Part shown: positions 42,443-51,505 of the stretch, one piece after another
Layout: each line of letters opens with the position of its first letter
How positions within the stretch are numbered: position 1 is the first letter of the stretch
Assembly: GCA_938030095.1 (NCBI GenBank)
Contig: CALHGK010000010.1
Coordinates: forward strand, 124,001 to 188,000
Origin: an uncultured Candidatus Saccharibacteria bacterium
GTDB lineage: Bacteria > Patescibacteriota > Saccharimonadia > Saccharimonadales > Saccharimonadaceae
Direction of reading: 5' to 3'
Length of the DNA stretch: 64,000 nucleotides
The notes under the pieces: model-generated
Told to the model about the DNA's origin: nothing
Databases searched by the model: none
What the model saw: the letters and a program-made list of their open reading frames with translations, nothing else
Translations under genes and position numbers: made by a program

Positions 42443-43451
42443 GGACACCAAGAAAAAAAAACCAGCAACCACAGCTCAGGCAGCGCCACCCGATGCCCAG
42501 CCACCGATGATGGATCCAGCCGTCGACGATATGGAGCCCGACCTCGCGGCACTTGAGGAAGAAGATACGCCGGAGGAGATTCTCAACAGCAACCAATACT
42601 TTGATGATATTAGCGACGACTCGGTGCGGCTGCACCTGCGCGAGATCGGCAAGATCCCGCTACTGAGTGCTGACGAAGAGGTGGATCTCGCTTATCGCAT
42701 CAAGCAGGGCGATAAGCGCGCGAAAGACAAAATGGCCGAGGCTAATATGCGACTGGTGGTAAGCATTGCCAAGCGGTATAGCGGTCGTGGCCTTGATTTT
42801 CTTGATCTTATCCAAGAAGGGCACACTGGGCTGCTGCGGGCAGTGGAGAAGTTTGACCCAGATAAGGGCTTTAAGTTTAGCACCTATGCCACCTGGTGGA
42901 TTCGCCAGGCGATTACGCGTGCGATTGCCGACCAAGCGCGCACTATTCGTATTCCTGTCCACATGGTGGAGACGATCAACAAGCTGCTGCGCACCCAGCG
43001 CCGCTTGACGCAAGACCTGAACCGTGAGCCAACCATTATCGAGCTTGCCAAAGAGCTCGATATGGAGCCGGATAAGGTTGAATATGTGATGAAGATTAAG
43101 CAAGATATTAGCAGCCTCGACGCTGGTGTAGGGCGCGATGGCGACGACTCGGAGGAGTCGGTGCTGGGGGACTTTATCGAGGACGAAGATACGGTCAGCC
43201 CTGAAGAGTCGGCCTCCAACCAGCTCCTCAAGGAGCAGGTGCAAGATATTCTCTCGACCTTGAGTGATCGCGAGCAGAAGATTATTAAAATGCGCTTTGG
43301 CCTGGAGAATGGTAAGAGCCATACGCTAGAGGAAGTTGGGCAGGAGTTTGCCGTGACGCGCGAGCGCATCCGCCAGATTGAGGCCAAGGCCCTGGCCAAG
43401 CTGCGCAAGCACAAGGACGCCAAGAAGTTGTATGAGTATTTGCAGCAGTAG
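42426..43451 (+). CDS. rpoD: Primary sigma factor (sigma-70/SigA)
   Basis: 341 residues. Short acidic N-terminus instead of a full region 1.1, then region 1.2 (DDSVRLHLREIGKIPLL), region 2 (EANMRLVVSIAKRYSGRGLDFLDLIQEG; FSTYATWWIRQAITRAI), region 3, and region 4 (LSDREQKIIKMRFGLE, LEEVGQEFAVTRERIRQIEAKAL). Start is GTG at 42426, inside dnaG, with AAGGAG Shine-Dalgarno 7 nt upstream. dnaG-rpoD pairing is the classical macromolecular synthesis operon order, here without rpsU. Its region 2.4 must read the TGNTATACT boxes seen throughout. Confidence 0.98.
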   Translation: MATDDKDTKKKKPATTAQAAPPDAQPPMMDPAVDDMEPDLAALEEEDTPEEILNSNQYFDDISDDSVRLHLREIGKIPLLSADEEVDLAYRIKQGDKRAKDKMAEANMRLVVSIAKRYSGRGLDFLDLIQEGHTGLLRAVEKFDPDKGFKFSTYATWWIRQAITRAIADQARTIRIPVHMVETINKLLRTQRRLTQDLNREPTIIELAKELDMEPDKVEYVMKIKQDISSLDAGVGRDGDDSEESVLGDFIEDEDTVSPEESASNQLLKEQVQDILSTLSDREQKIIKMRFGLENGKSHTLEEVGQEFAVTRERIRQIEAKALAKLRKHKDAKKLYEYLQQ

Positions 43452-43472
43452 GGCGTAGTGCACGAGAATAAT

Positions 43473-43500
43473 CGGCATACAGTATGTATGTCGATTTTTT
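43473..43500 (+). terminator. Terminator after rpoD
   Basis: CGGCATAC/GTATGTCG then ATTTTTT. Confidence 0.85.
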
Positions 43501-43701
43501 GGATAAATTGCTTGCAAAAGTCGTTACTGTATGGTTTTTAGTGAAGCTTCTGTATAATAATGGCTATTTACTTTGCTGTGAGGGCACAAACCTCTCGAAT
43601 ACCCACTCCTACTATCGCTACCGAGAAATAGAGATCATGATTGTAGAGGGGTGAATACGAAAGCCCTAAAAATGCAGAAGGTACTCTCAAAATACTTTAC
43701 A

Positions 43702-43734
43702 TAAAAATACCCAGTAGTATGCTGGGTATTTTTA
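43702..43734. terminator. Symmetric terminator, ends the gene at 43751
   Basis: ATACCCAG/CTGGGTAT flanked by A run and T run, works in both directions. Confidence 0.85.
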
Positions 43735-43750
43735 TATCGAAGCAAGTGGC

Positions 43751-44197
43751 TTAGTAGTAATAATAGTACCACCAAGATGGTTTGGACAATACACCAACAA
43801 ACACAAGTATCCAGAAAAGCCAGATAAGACACCAGCAGACTGACCCAAAGATGCCCCAGCCCAGACTAACGTTACCCCACGTTGTAGACATACCGGCTTC
43901 CTTAGACTTATTGCGCGAAATAATGCCAAGGAGAATACCACCGATAGAGATACCAAAGAAGCTCAAGACGCATCCAATAACACCCAGTGTCTCACCAGGG
44001 TTGTCATAATGAACGGGATAGGCATATGGTGTTGGCTGTGGCTGAATAGCTGGCTGTGGCACTGGCGCAACTGGCTGCTGGTAGGGTTGTTGATATTGAT
44101 ATGTCTGTTGCGGCTGCGGCTGGGCCACCGGTTGTGGTTGCGGTGCTGGCTGCGGCTGTGGTGCAGCAGGTTGCTGGGGTGTTGGCTGGTTGTTCAT
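43751..44197 (-). CDS. Pro/Gln-rich protein with two membrane helices and poly-Tyr tail
   Basis: 148 residues. Residues 1-60 are a Pro/Gln repeat (PQPQPAPQPQP, QQPYQQP), then helices TLGVIGCVLSFFGISIGGILLGIIS and WGIFGSVCWCLIWLFWILVFVGVL, and the ending SWWYYYYY. The helix pair with a loop of charged residues is like DUF4190-type membrane proteins. Function unknown. Its N-terminal composition matches the gene at 39167. Confidence 0.75.
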   Translation of the reverse strand: MNNQPTPQQPAAPQPQPAPQPQPVAQPQPQQTYQYQQPYQQPVAPVPQPAIQPQPTPYAYPVHYDNPGETLGVIGCVLSFFGISIGGILLGIISRNKSKEAGMSTTWGNVSLGWGIFGSVCWCLIWLFWILVFVGVLSKPSWWYYYYY

Positions 44198-44326
44198 AAA
44201 CTCCTCGTATTAGGCTGTTACCGTAGTGTGCATTTGCCTTATGCACACGTAATCTGTGGGGGGATTATAGCAGAGGAAGGGTGTTGTGTCAATTATCTGA
44301 TGATTTATATACCCCACTGGGGTATT

Positions 44327-44902
44327 TTACATCCAACCAATCTCGCGGCAGAGGGCGTCGACCTGCTGGTGGAGCTCGGTGAGGTTGTGGCTGTTGGAGA
44401 TGAAGTGGTCGGCAATGGCGATGGGGCCACCCTTCTCAATATCCTCAATCTCCGACCAGTCGCGGGCGATTGCCTCCTGCGCAGTAAAGGGTCGCTCGGG
44501 CCGCTGAGCGAGGCGGCGGTGACGGAGCTGCTTGGGTGCCACGATGGCCGCCACAACGAGCTCACCCGGGAAGTGGTGGGTAAGGTACTTGTACTCCGTC
44601 CAGGAGTAGAGCCCGTCGAAGAGGATGTGGCGCTGCCCAGCGGCGGCAAGGCGCTGCATTTGCTCGGCAGCAGTGCGGATGATGATGTCTTTGCCAGCCT
44701 CTTCGCGCCAGGCTTTGCGAAATTCGGCTTGTGATTGCGGGGTGATAGCGATGCTGCGGCGGCGCATTTCGTCGTAGAGGATGCCACCAGCGTAGACCTT
44801 GGGGATACCAAGGCGCGCCACATGGTTGACCGCCTCGCTCTTGCCCGCGCCCGAGAGGCCAACGAAGGCAAGGATTGTCGTCGGGTGAGATGGATGATTC
44901 AT
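44327..44902 (-). CDS. P-loop kinase, dephospho-CoA kinase/adenylate kinase-like
   Basis: 191 residues. Walker A GLSGAGKS at residues ~15-22, VYAGGILYDEMRRR, LFDGLYSWTEYKYL, and a lid-like RRLAQRPERPFTAQEAIARDWSEIE. Resembles dephospho-CoA-kinase-like AAA proteins that phosphorylate a small nucleotide or coenzyme; exact substrate unclear, since the canonical coaE motifs are only partly present. TATACT ends 6 nt before the ATG (leaderless), and a WhiB-like gene is divergent. Confidence 0.75.
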   Translation of the reverse strand: MNHPSHPTTILAFVGLSGAGKSEAVNHVARLGIPKVYAGGILYDEMRRRSIAITPQSQAEFRKAWREEAGKDIIIRTAAEQMQRLAAAGQRHILFDGLYSWTEYKYLTHHFPGELVVAAIVAPKQLRHRRLAQRPERPFTAQEAIARDWSEIEDIEKGGPIAIADHFISNSHNLTELHQQVDALCREIGWM

Positions 44903-44968
44903 ATCCCTAGTATAGCAGATAATGATGCTTATGGTTGGCGATGCGGTGAATGATACAATAAAAATAGG

Positions 44969-45685
44969 ATGAAAGAGCAGCCAGCGGCATCGCTACCACC
45001 AGAGCAACCCCGACGCTATGCACCAACTGACCTTGCGTTGCGCATCTTCTATTTGCGGATGCGGGTGCGGCAGCAAAAGGGAGCGGCACTCCCACCGCAA
45101 TGGATGCACAAGGCTGCGTGCAACCCCGCCACGAGCGAAGAATATTTTAGTGATAATCCAGAAATCAAGGCAGCAGCCCTGCAGCGCTGCATTGGCTGTG
45201 CAGTGATCGACATCTGTGCGGCGTATGCAGTGAGAGAAGGAGTGTCGGTTGGGATCTGTGCTGGCCTAACACCAAAACAGCGCAAACAACTGATGGATAA
45301 CCCCGCACCAACCGACCTTCCTAGCCAATCCACCGCTCTCACCACTGCGATGCACCACGCTATCCAGGCAAACGACACACCCAAAGCACGCATTGCCTGG
45401 GCAGAGCAGTGCATGGCCGAGCGGCGGCACATTGGGCACATTCCCACGCCGCAGGCTTTTGCTCGCTTGGCGCTGTGTATCGATGCCGAGACAGGGCAAC
45501 GGCTAGAACCCGAGCGGCGCGAAGACTGTGCTGAGTGCCCAGTGGCAGCCGAGTGTTTGCTCTTTGCGCTGCGGGGGTACCAGCGCATCATTCCTACTGG
45601 CAATATACGGGGTGGTACAGCCAAGGCCGACCGCCAACAGTGGGGCGCACCCAAACCCAAGCGGCGGCACGTCCGGCGGCGCTGA
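44969..45685 (+). CDS. WhiB-like protein with two cysteine clusters
   Basis: 238 residues. First cluster C51, C74, C77, C83 (C-x22-C-x2-C-x5-C) preceded by PPQWMHKAAC and followed by GVSVGICAGLTPKQRKQL, matching the order of WhiB proteins (Fe-S binding Cys followed by the G[VI]WGG turn and basic helix; here ICAG). A second cluster near the C-terminus, DCAECPVAAEC, repeats the C-x2-C-x5-C spacing with an earlier cysteine 16 residues before, followed by GNIRGGT and a basic tail. WhiB-like proteins bind [4Fe-4S] and act with the sigma factor or DNA. TACAAT lies 9 nt upstream. A two-cluster protein is unusual. Confidence 0.8.
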   Translation: MKEQPAASLPPEQPRRYAPTDLALRIFYLRMRVRQQKGAALPPQWMHKAACNPATSEEYFSDNPEIKAAALQRCIGCAVIDICAAYAVREGVSVGICAGLTPKQRKQLMDNPAPTDLPSQSTALTTAMHHAIQANDTPKARIAWAEQCMAERRHIGHIPTPQAFARLALCIDAETGQRLEPERREDCAECPVAAECLLFALRGYQRIIPTGNIRGGTAKADRQQWGAPKPKRRHVRRR

Positions 45686-45769
45686 GCAATGGGGGGGTAG
45701 GGTGATAAGCAGCGCACTACTCTGCTTATGCTTGGCAAAATAACAGTGGTGTGGAATAATGCAGAAGCT

Positions 45770-46147
45770 ATGATTGAGCAATCACGAACACCACGAGGTA
45801 CATTTAATAAAGACAAAGTACCAAGAGGCCAAAGAGCGCGCGCGATATGGGCAGTGCAGCGCAAAGACATGCCATTACCGCAGGATTGGATGGATAATGC
45901 CGCATGTCGTAAGGAAGAGGGTGATCATTTTAGTGATGATCCCCGATCGCCCGAATATATCAGAGCACTAAGGCAGTGTGAGACATGCTCGGCTATTGGT
46001 GAATGTGCAGTGCTTCGTGCTTTGCTTGCGAGAAAAGGCAAACCAGTGCCAGGTATATGGGGTGGAATAGAGCCTCATATATGGCAAGGTGCGAATAGTG
46101 CAGTAACACAGTTAAAGAATATAGGCAAAAAGGTCTATCAAGAATAG
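45770..46147 (+). CDS. WhiB-like transcription factor
   Basis: 125 residues. PLPQDWMDNAACRKEEGDHF opens the domain; cysteines C-x23-C-x2-C-x5-C (AC...QCETCSAIGEC) are followed by the signature PGIWGGIEP. This is a clear single WhiB (Wbl) domain, otherwise known mainly from Actinobacteria and their phages. Start taken at 45770; AATAAT lies 9 nt upstream. Adjacent to and co-directional with the two-cluster paralogue. Confidence 0.88.
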   Translation: MIEQSRTPRGTFNKDKVPRGQRARAIWAVQRKDMPLPQDWMDNAACRKEEGDHFSDDPRSPEYIRALRQCETCSAIGECAVLRALLARKGKPVPGIWGGIEPHIWQGANSAVTQLKNIGKKVYQE

Positions 46148-46539
46148 ATATATACCTGTTTGCTCACTGCACACTCAGACGACAAAATAGTAAGGATAGG
46201 GCTTTCGTATCTTATACGACTGTTAAATCATACTCTGTATATAGGTGTTTTTGGCGTCGTAACGTTTGTGAAATGAATTGCAAAACACTCGCCTCCATAT
46301 TCGCACAAACGATATATTTTGTAGCAAAATAGCACCCCTTTTAGCACGTAGCAAGGGGTGCTATTGAGTGGTAGAGGTGTGGCGATGTGGGTGTGGTGTG
46401 CCTTGCGACGCAACGCCGCGTTTTATCCTGCAAGACACTGCTCATGCTATAGCAATTGAAAAATCCGACAGAACGTGTACACTTATACATAACGTATGGG
46501 TATATAAGCACACATGTGTGCAGACTGAGGAGAATAATA
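46148..46539. other. Intergenic region with strong hairpin
   Basis: 390 bp without a gene. Contains a hairpin (46329-46364) and a TATATA (about 46500) likely serving the GH16 gene. Confidence 0.5.
46329..46364 (-). terminator. Strong hairpin of unclear owner
   Basis: ATAGCACCCCTT/AAGGGGTGCTAT, 12-bp stem. A TTTT run follows only on the - strand, but no - strand gene precedes it. Confidence 0.55.
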
Positions 46540-47775
46540 GTGCAGCGACAAGGTGGGCTGGTGTATGGAGTAGTGAGTGTCCTTGTTGCGGGTGCTGTGT
46601 CGGTGATGTTTGGTGGGGTTGCCCAGGCGCAGCAGTGGCAGATGGTGTATAACGAGGAGTTTACGACGCCACTGTCGAATTGGAAGGTTCTTCAGCAAAA
46701 TAAGGATAATTATGGCAAGGAGCATTTGGCATATAGCGCCAACAATGTTGCGGTGACTAATGGCGCTTTGCAGATTACGACCCGGCGTCACTGTGTGTCG
46801 AGCGTGGCTGAGCCACTGGGTGATAGCAATGCCAGCCAAGAGCCTTGCCCGTCTGGCAAGATGACACGCTACCAGAGTGGGCGAGTGGAGTCGGGTCGGG
46901 TGCTCGATGGACATAAACCATTCCGCGTCGAGGTACGAGCGAAGATTAACTGGAATGGCGAGAATGGGACGCGCCCAGCTATTTGGCTGCGCAATAGTGT
47001 GACGCTTGCCAACTGTAGCAACAACAAGCAAGCGAATGACCCCTATGGTGAGCTCGACATGCTGGAGTGGTATTCATGGACACCGACCTACACATGGTCG
47101 ACGACGCATATTCGCTGCTACCACAGCCCATCATCGCAGATATGGAAGACGAAGGGGCTGGGACATAGCCGAGAGAACCTCATACCATCTCCAGTGACAT
47201 TGGCGAATAACTGGCATGTCTGGGCGACGGAATACGATGGTGAGACGGTCAGATTCTTCGTGGATAACCAGCCGGTGCTGGTGTACAACTATCGAGCAGG
47301 CGATGAGAAAAGTCATCCAACCACTCGAGTTCCGGCAGAAAAACCAGCAAAAATGGGCATGGACGCGAATCAATTCAAGCAGGTCTTTGACGATACGTGG
47401 TATGTCATCCTCAACGATTATGTGGAGTGGAAGAGTGAGGAACACCCGCCCGACTCATCGAAGAAGTTTGCCAACCAGACCTTCCTTATCGACTATGTCA
47501 AGATATACCAAAGTGGCACTCCAACCACTAGCGAAAAACCACCGGCTACTCCACCAGAGAAAAAGGACGACAAGAAAGATAAAAAGCCGGGCACCAAACG
47601 GATGACGGTGAAGAAGAAAAAGGGTGCGTTTGCTGCGCAGGGTCCGCTGGCTGAGCTGATGAGCAACTTTGTGCCGGCACTGCTGATAAGCCTGTGCTTG
47701 CTACTCATCGCACTGGCTGGTTGGCTAGTGTGGTGGTGGCGTCGCCGGCGCCAGCGCACTCAACCTACGCTATAA
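46540..47775 (+). CDS. Membrane-anchored glycoside hydrolase family 16 protein
   Basis: 411 residues. Signal peptide (VLVAGAVSVMFGGVAQA), GH16 beta-jelly roll: opening WQMVYNEEF, SGRVESGR, FRVEVRAKI, the catalytic motif GELDMLEWYSW (E-x-D-x-x-E, near residue 180), WHVWATEYDGETVRFFVDN, and end strands FLIDYVKIYQSG. A Lys/Pro linker (~330-370) leads to a helix ALLISLCLLLIALAGWLVWWW with basic RRRR tail, so the enzyme sits outside the cell. GH16 hydrolyses beta-1,3/1,4 glucans or related polysaccharides. Start is GTG at 46540 with GAGGAG Shine-Dalgarno 7 nt upstream. Confidence 0.92.
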   Translation: MQRQGGLVYGVVSVLVAGAVSVMFGGVAQAQQWQMVYNEEFTTPLSNWKVLQQNKDNYGKEHLAYSANNVAVTNGALQITTRRHCVSSVAEPLGDSNASQEPCPSGKMTRYQSGRVESGRVLDGHKPFRVEVRAKINWNGENGTRPAIWLRNSVTLANCSNNKQANDPYGELDMLEWYSWTPTYTWSTTHIRCYHSPSSQIWKTKGLGHSRENLIPSPVTLANNWHVWATEYDGETVRFFVDNQPVLVYNYRAGDEKSHPTTRVPAEKPAKMGMDANQFKQVFDDTWYVILNDYVEWKSEEHPPDSSKKFANQTFLIDYVKIYQSGTPTTSEKPPATPPEKKDDKKDKKPGTKRMTVKKKKGAFAAQGPLAELMSNFVPALLISLCLLLIALAGWLVWWWRRRRQRTQPTL

Positions 47776-47848
47776 CTGGAGGGCAGGGAGCAGGGTAGAG
47801 GTGCCGCGCGAGGATGTTTCCGCACCGCACCAATGCTATACTAGAACT

Positions 47849-50416
47849 ATGATGAAGCGCCTCGTGATTATTGATGGCAAAAGTGTGTTCTACCGTGGGT
47901 ACTATGCCATGCCCAACCTCTCGACGGCCGATGGGACGCCAACTGGCGGGGTGTATGGCTTTGCGGCGCTGAGCCTGGAGCTGATCAAGCGCCTCCAGCC
48001 AGACTACGTGTGCGTGGCGTGGGACAAGCCCAAGACGAATATCCGCCGCCGTCTTGCCATTTACGACCAATACAAGGCTGGTCGCAAGCCCGCTCCGCCA
48101 GATTTTTACGCCCAGATACCACTGTTGCACGAGCTTTTGCAGGCCTTTGGTTGGCCGCTGTATGAGTTTGATGACTATGAGGCAGACGATATTATGGCGA
48201 CGCTCGATGCCCAGGCTGAGCAGGAGGGGGATATCGAGACGTATCTCATTACGAGCGATCTTGACGCCTTGCAAATACTCGACCAAAATACCTACCTCTA
48301 TGCCCTCAAAAAAGGCTTGACCAATATCGACAAATTCGACATCCCCGCCTTCGAGCAGCGCTATGGTATTCGGATTAGCCAGTTCCTCGACTTTAAGAGC
48401 CTCAAAGGCGATGCGTCGGATAATATCCCGGGCGTGCCAGGCGTGGGAGAGAAGACGGCGGTTAAACTGCTGCAGCAATTCGACACGCTTGACAACCTTT
48501 ATGATAACCTCTGGCAGGTCAAGGATACCTTGCGGCGCAAGCTGGAGCAGGGCAAAGATTCGGCCTATATGAGCCGCGAGCTGGCGCGGCTATATACTGA
48601 TGCACCGGTGACGCTTGACCGAGCAGCGATGGCAATGGATAACTGTGACCCAGCGGCGGTGCGGGCGATGTTGCAGCGGCTGGAGTTTCGTAGTTTGCTG
48701 CGCCAATTACCACCGCAGATGCAGGCGGCAGAGAGCACCCAGCCACCCGATGCACCAGTGGTGCAGCATGCCACCGAGCTGCCTGCTCACCAGGCTAAGG
48801 CACTCTTCCTGATGGCCAAGGAGCTGCTGGTCTGGCCGGTTGAGGGCGGCGTGTGGGTGAGTCACGAGCGAGGTAAGGCAGCCCGCCTGAGCTGGCGTGA
48901 TGCGATTGATGTCATCCCGCATGTGCCAATTGTCGGGCACCGCACGAAGGAATTACTACGCCACTTGCTCACCCGTGGCGTGCGGCAGCTGCCAGTCGTG
49001 AAGCACGATACTGCCCAAGGGTCGTTTTTGCTCAATCCACTGCGCATGTCGCGGGCGCTGGCTGATCTTGCGGGGTTGGAATCGCTCGACGACCCACGCC
49101 TGGCCATTAGTGCGCTGTGGGCGGTGTACGATGAGCAAGCTCAGGCACTCGATGCGCTGCCCGAGCTTGCCCGGGTGGCCCGGACAATGGACTTTCCGCT
49201 CATCCCTGTGCTGGCGCGAATGGAGTGGCGCGGTATCCGGCTCGATAGCCGCACGCTTGCGGCGATGCAGCGCACCTTGAGTAGCGAGATCGCCGAGCTG
49301 CAGCAGCAGATTTATGGCATGGTGGGGTATGAGCTTAATATTGGCAGCCCGGCCCAGCTAGCCGAGGCGCTCTTTGTCAAGCTTCAGCTGCCGACGGCGG
49401 GCATCAAGAAGGGCAAGACAGGTTACTCGACGAGCCAGAAGGAGCTGGATAAGCTCCGGCCGCATCACCCGATTATCGGGCTCGTGGAGCGCTACCGCGA
49501 GCTGACGAAGCTGCAAAATACGTATGTCGAGGCGCTGCCGCAGCTGACCGACGACGCGGGCTATATCCATACTACTTTCAACCAAGATGTGGTGGCGACG
49601 GGCCGCCTTAGCAGCACCGACCCAAATTTGCAAAACATCCCGATCCGCAGTGAGCTGGGGCGGCACGTTCGCGATGCCTTTGTGCCAGCGCCGGGCAATG
49701 TGTTTGTCAATGCCGACTATTCGCAGTTTGAGCTGCGCCTAGCGGCCGTGCTGTCGGGGGAGGAGGCGATGATTCGCGATTTTAATACCGATATCGATAT
49801 CCACGCGAACACGGCCGCCCAGGTGTATGGGGTACCACTCGATGTCGTGACGAAGGAGCAGCGCCGCCGGGCTAAGGTGGTGAATTTTGGGGTGCTCTAT
49901 GGGATGAGCCAGCATGGCTTGGCTGCTGCCGCGCAGATGAGCTACGCCGAGGCGCAGCACTTCATCGATGAATATTATCGCCTTCGGCCGAAGCTCAAAG
50001 CCTACATGACGCAGACTATCCAGCAGGCGCATGATGCGGGCTTTGTCCAGACGCTGTTTGGTCGCCGCCGCTGGACGCCGGATGTTGCGTCGCGCAACTT
50101 TGCGGTGCGCAGTGCTGCCGAACGAGCGGCTGCCAATATGCCGATCCAAGGTACCGAGGCTGACCTCATGAAGCTTGCCATGCTGGCGGTGGAAGATAAG
50201 CTGGCCCAGGCTGGAGAGCAGCTAGCCGACGGCGATGGCCAGCCGATCGGTTGGCAGGTGGTGCAGATTCACGATAGCATTATGGTAGAGTGCCCGCGCG
50301 CCCATGCCGAGCAGGTAGGCCACATCCTACGCGAGACGATGGAAAATATCTACCCGCAGCTTGGTGTTAAGCTCAAGGTCGACGTCTCGATTGGTGATAA
50401 TTGGGGAGCGGTCTAA
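47849..50416 (+). CDS. polA: DNA polymerase I
   Basis: 855 residues. 5'-3' exonuclease domain (1-290; AWDKPKTNIRR, DDYEADDIMATL, SLKGDASDNIPGVPGVGEKTA). Middle proofreading domain lacks the usual DxE residues, so probably inactive. Polymerase motifs A (DYSQFELRL), B (RRRAKVVNFGVLYG) and C (QIHDSIMVE). Motif C has HDS where most have HDE; the catalytic Asp is kept. TATACT ends 6 nt before the ATG at 47849, a leaderless start; a second in-frame ATG follows directly. Confidence 0.97.
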   Translation: MMKRLVIIDGKSVFYRGYYAMPNLSTADGTPTGGVYGFAALSLELIKRLQPDYVCVAWDKPKTNIRRRLAIYDQYKAGRKPAPPDFYAQIPLLHELLQAFGWPLYEFDDYEADDIMATLDAQAEQEGDIETYLITSDLDALQILDQNTYLYALKKGLTNIDKFDIPAFEQRYGIRISQFLDFKSLKGDASDNIPGVPGVGEKTAVKLLQQFDTLDNLYDNLWQVKDTLRRKLEQGKDSAYMSRELARLYTDAPVTLDRAAMAMDNCDPAAVRAMLQRLEFRSLLRQLPPQMQAAESTQPPDAPVVQHATELPAHQAKALFLMAKELLVWPVEGGVWVSHERGKAARLSWRDAIDVIPHVPIVGHRTKELLRHLLTRGVRQLPVVKHDTAQGSFLLNPLRMSRALADLAGLESLDDPRLAISALWAVYDEQAQALDALPELARVARTMDFPLIPVLARMEWRGIRLDSRTLAAMQRTLSSEIAELQQQIYGMVGYELNIGSPAQLAEALFVKLQLPTAGIKKGKTGYSTSQKELDKLRPHHPIIGLVERYRELTKLQNTYVEALPQLTDDAGYIHTTFNQDVVATGRLSSTDPNLQNIPIRSELGRHVRDAFVPAPGNVFVNADYSQFELRLAAVLSGEEAMIRDFNTDIDIHANTAAQVYGVPLDVVTKEQRRRAKVVNFGVLYGMSQHGLAAAAQMSYAEAQHFIDEYYRLRPKLKAYMTQTIQQAHDAGFVQTLFGRRRWTPDVASRNFAVRSAAERAAANMPIQGTEADLMKLAMLAVEDKLAQAGEQLADGDGQPIGWQVVQIHDSIMVECPRAHAEQVGHILRETMENIYPQLGVKLKVDVSIGDNWGAV

Positions 50417-50510
50417 GAACACCGACCGAACAGAGGTCAGACTATAGACAAAGTATCGAGAGTGGTGTATAATCTGGGCCATCACAAGCAAAACAGAATA
50501 GAGGTTGGGC

Positions 50511-51326
50511 ATGACACAAAGCGAAGTAGTACATCCATCATTTTCTAATGGTGAAGAGTGGGCTGACGCTGAGCTGCTCGATCCGCACGATCCAGAGGCG
50601 TCTGCCGATAGCCTCGATCACTCTACCTACCAGGCGACGCACGATGCCATCGTCGAAGCAGCCCAGGTGAGTGGCGAATTGCAGCCCCTGACTGAGGCGG
50701 AGATGGAGCGGCGATCGGCGATCGAAGGAGTGGCGCGTCAGCTATTTGCAGCGGAGGTGCAGCGGGAAAAGGAAACATGTGCGTACCAGTTGGCAAATTT
50801 ACCCCCGATGGAAGACAAAGAGCGCAAGGAGATTAGTGCCCAACTTAATGCCCGACTGAGCATACTGCATGCGATAAAAAAGCCACAGGAGCCAACGTAT
50901 GACTTTTTGTATGACCCAGCGGGTAAGATGGTTGCCCTGAAGCATTATGCATTTGGCTCGATGGATCCAGCCGATTGGCGAGTGGTGAGCTGCGATGCGG
51001 CTGGTGAGCCATTGATGAGGCAGGTAACTGATGCATGGCAATTGACTCGTGATACATTTGGCGCGATTGGTCTTGTGCCAGATGATGCAACGGCTCGGAT
51101 CGTTGTGATAACAGCGAGTGAGCAGGGAACAATACAATACCTTATTGACTGTTATGATGGGAAGTCACCTTTGGTTACGGCGGTTGAAACACCGAGTGAG
51201 GGTGGCGATCGCACGGTGACGCCATATTTAGAAGACTGGAACCAGATTAGTGCTGCACCAGACGAAGCAGGCGTGGGTAGTAGTGACCTGCCACAAGGTG
51301 ATAATACGCTTGTTCGCGCAGCATAG
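50511..51326 (+). CDS. Hypothetical soluble protein
   Basis: 271 residues, no family recognised. Acidic and helical N-terminal half (EEWADAELLDPHDPEA; AEMERRSAIEGVARQLFAAEVQREKET), a middle region YDFLYDPAGKMVALKHYAF and ARIVVITASEQGTIQYLIDCY strands. TATAAT lies about 36 nt upstream; the Shine-Dalgarno is weak. Composition and size are like the unknown proteins at 60497 and 63231. Confidence 0.6.
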   Translation: MTQSEVVHPSFSNGEEWADAELLDPHDPEASADSLDHSTYQATHDAIVEAAQVSGELQPLTEAEMERRSAIEGVARQLFAAEVQREKETCAYQLANLPPMEDKERKEISAQLNARLSILHAIKKPQEPTYDFLYDPAGKMVALKHYAFGSMDPADWRVVSCDAAGEPLMRQVTDAWQLTRDTFGAIGLVPDDATARIVVITASEQGTIQYLIDCYDGKSPLVTAVETPSEGGDRTVTPYLEDWNQISAAPDEAGVGSSDLPQGDNTLVRAA

Positions 51327-51505
51327 GTGCGGCGCGCGAGCAAAGTCACTAATCTTCTACATCCGTACATTTCTTTTTCATCGACTGTATAAAATATAAA
51401 GAAGAGAAAACATATATCTATACACAGGCAGCTAGCTTGACTTTTCTTGCGGGAGGTTCTATTGTGTAACAAACTAATAACAATACACTCACGGAGATAC
51501 CCCTT

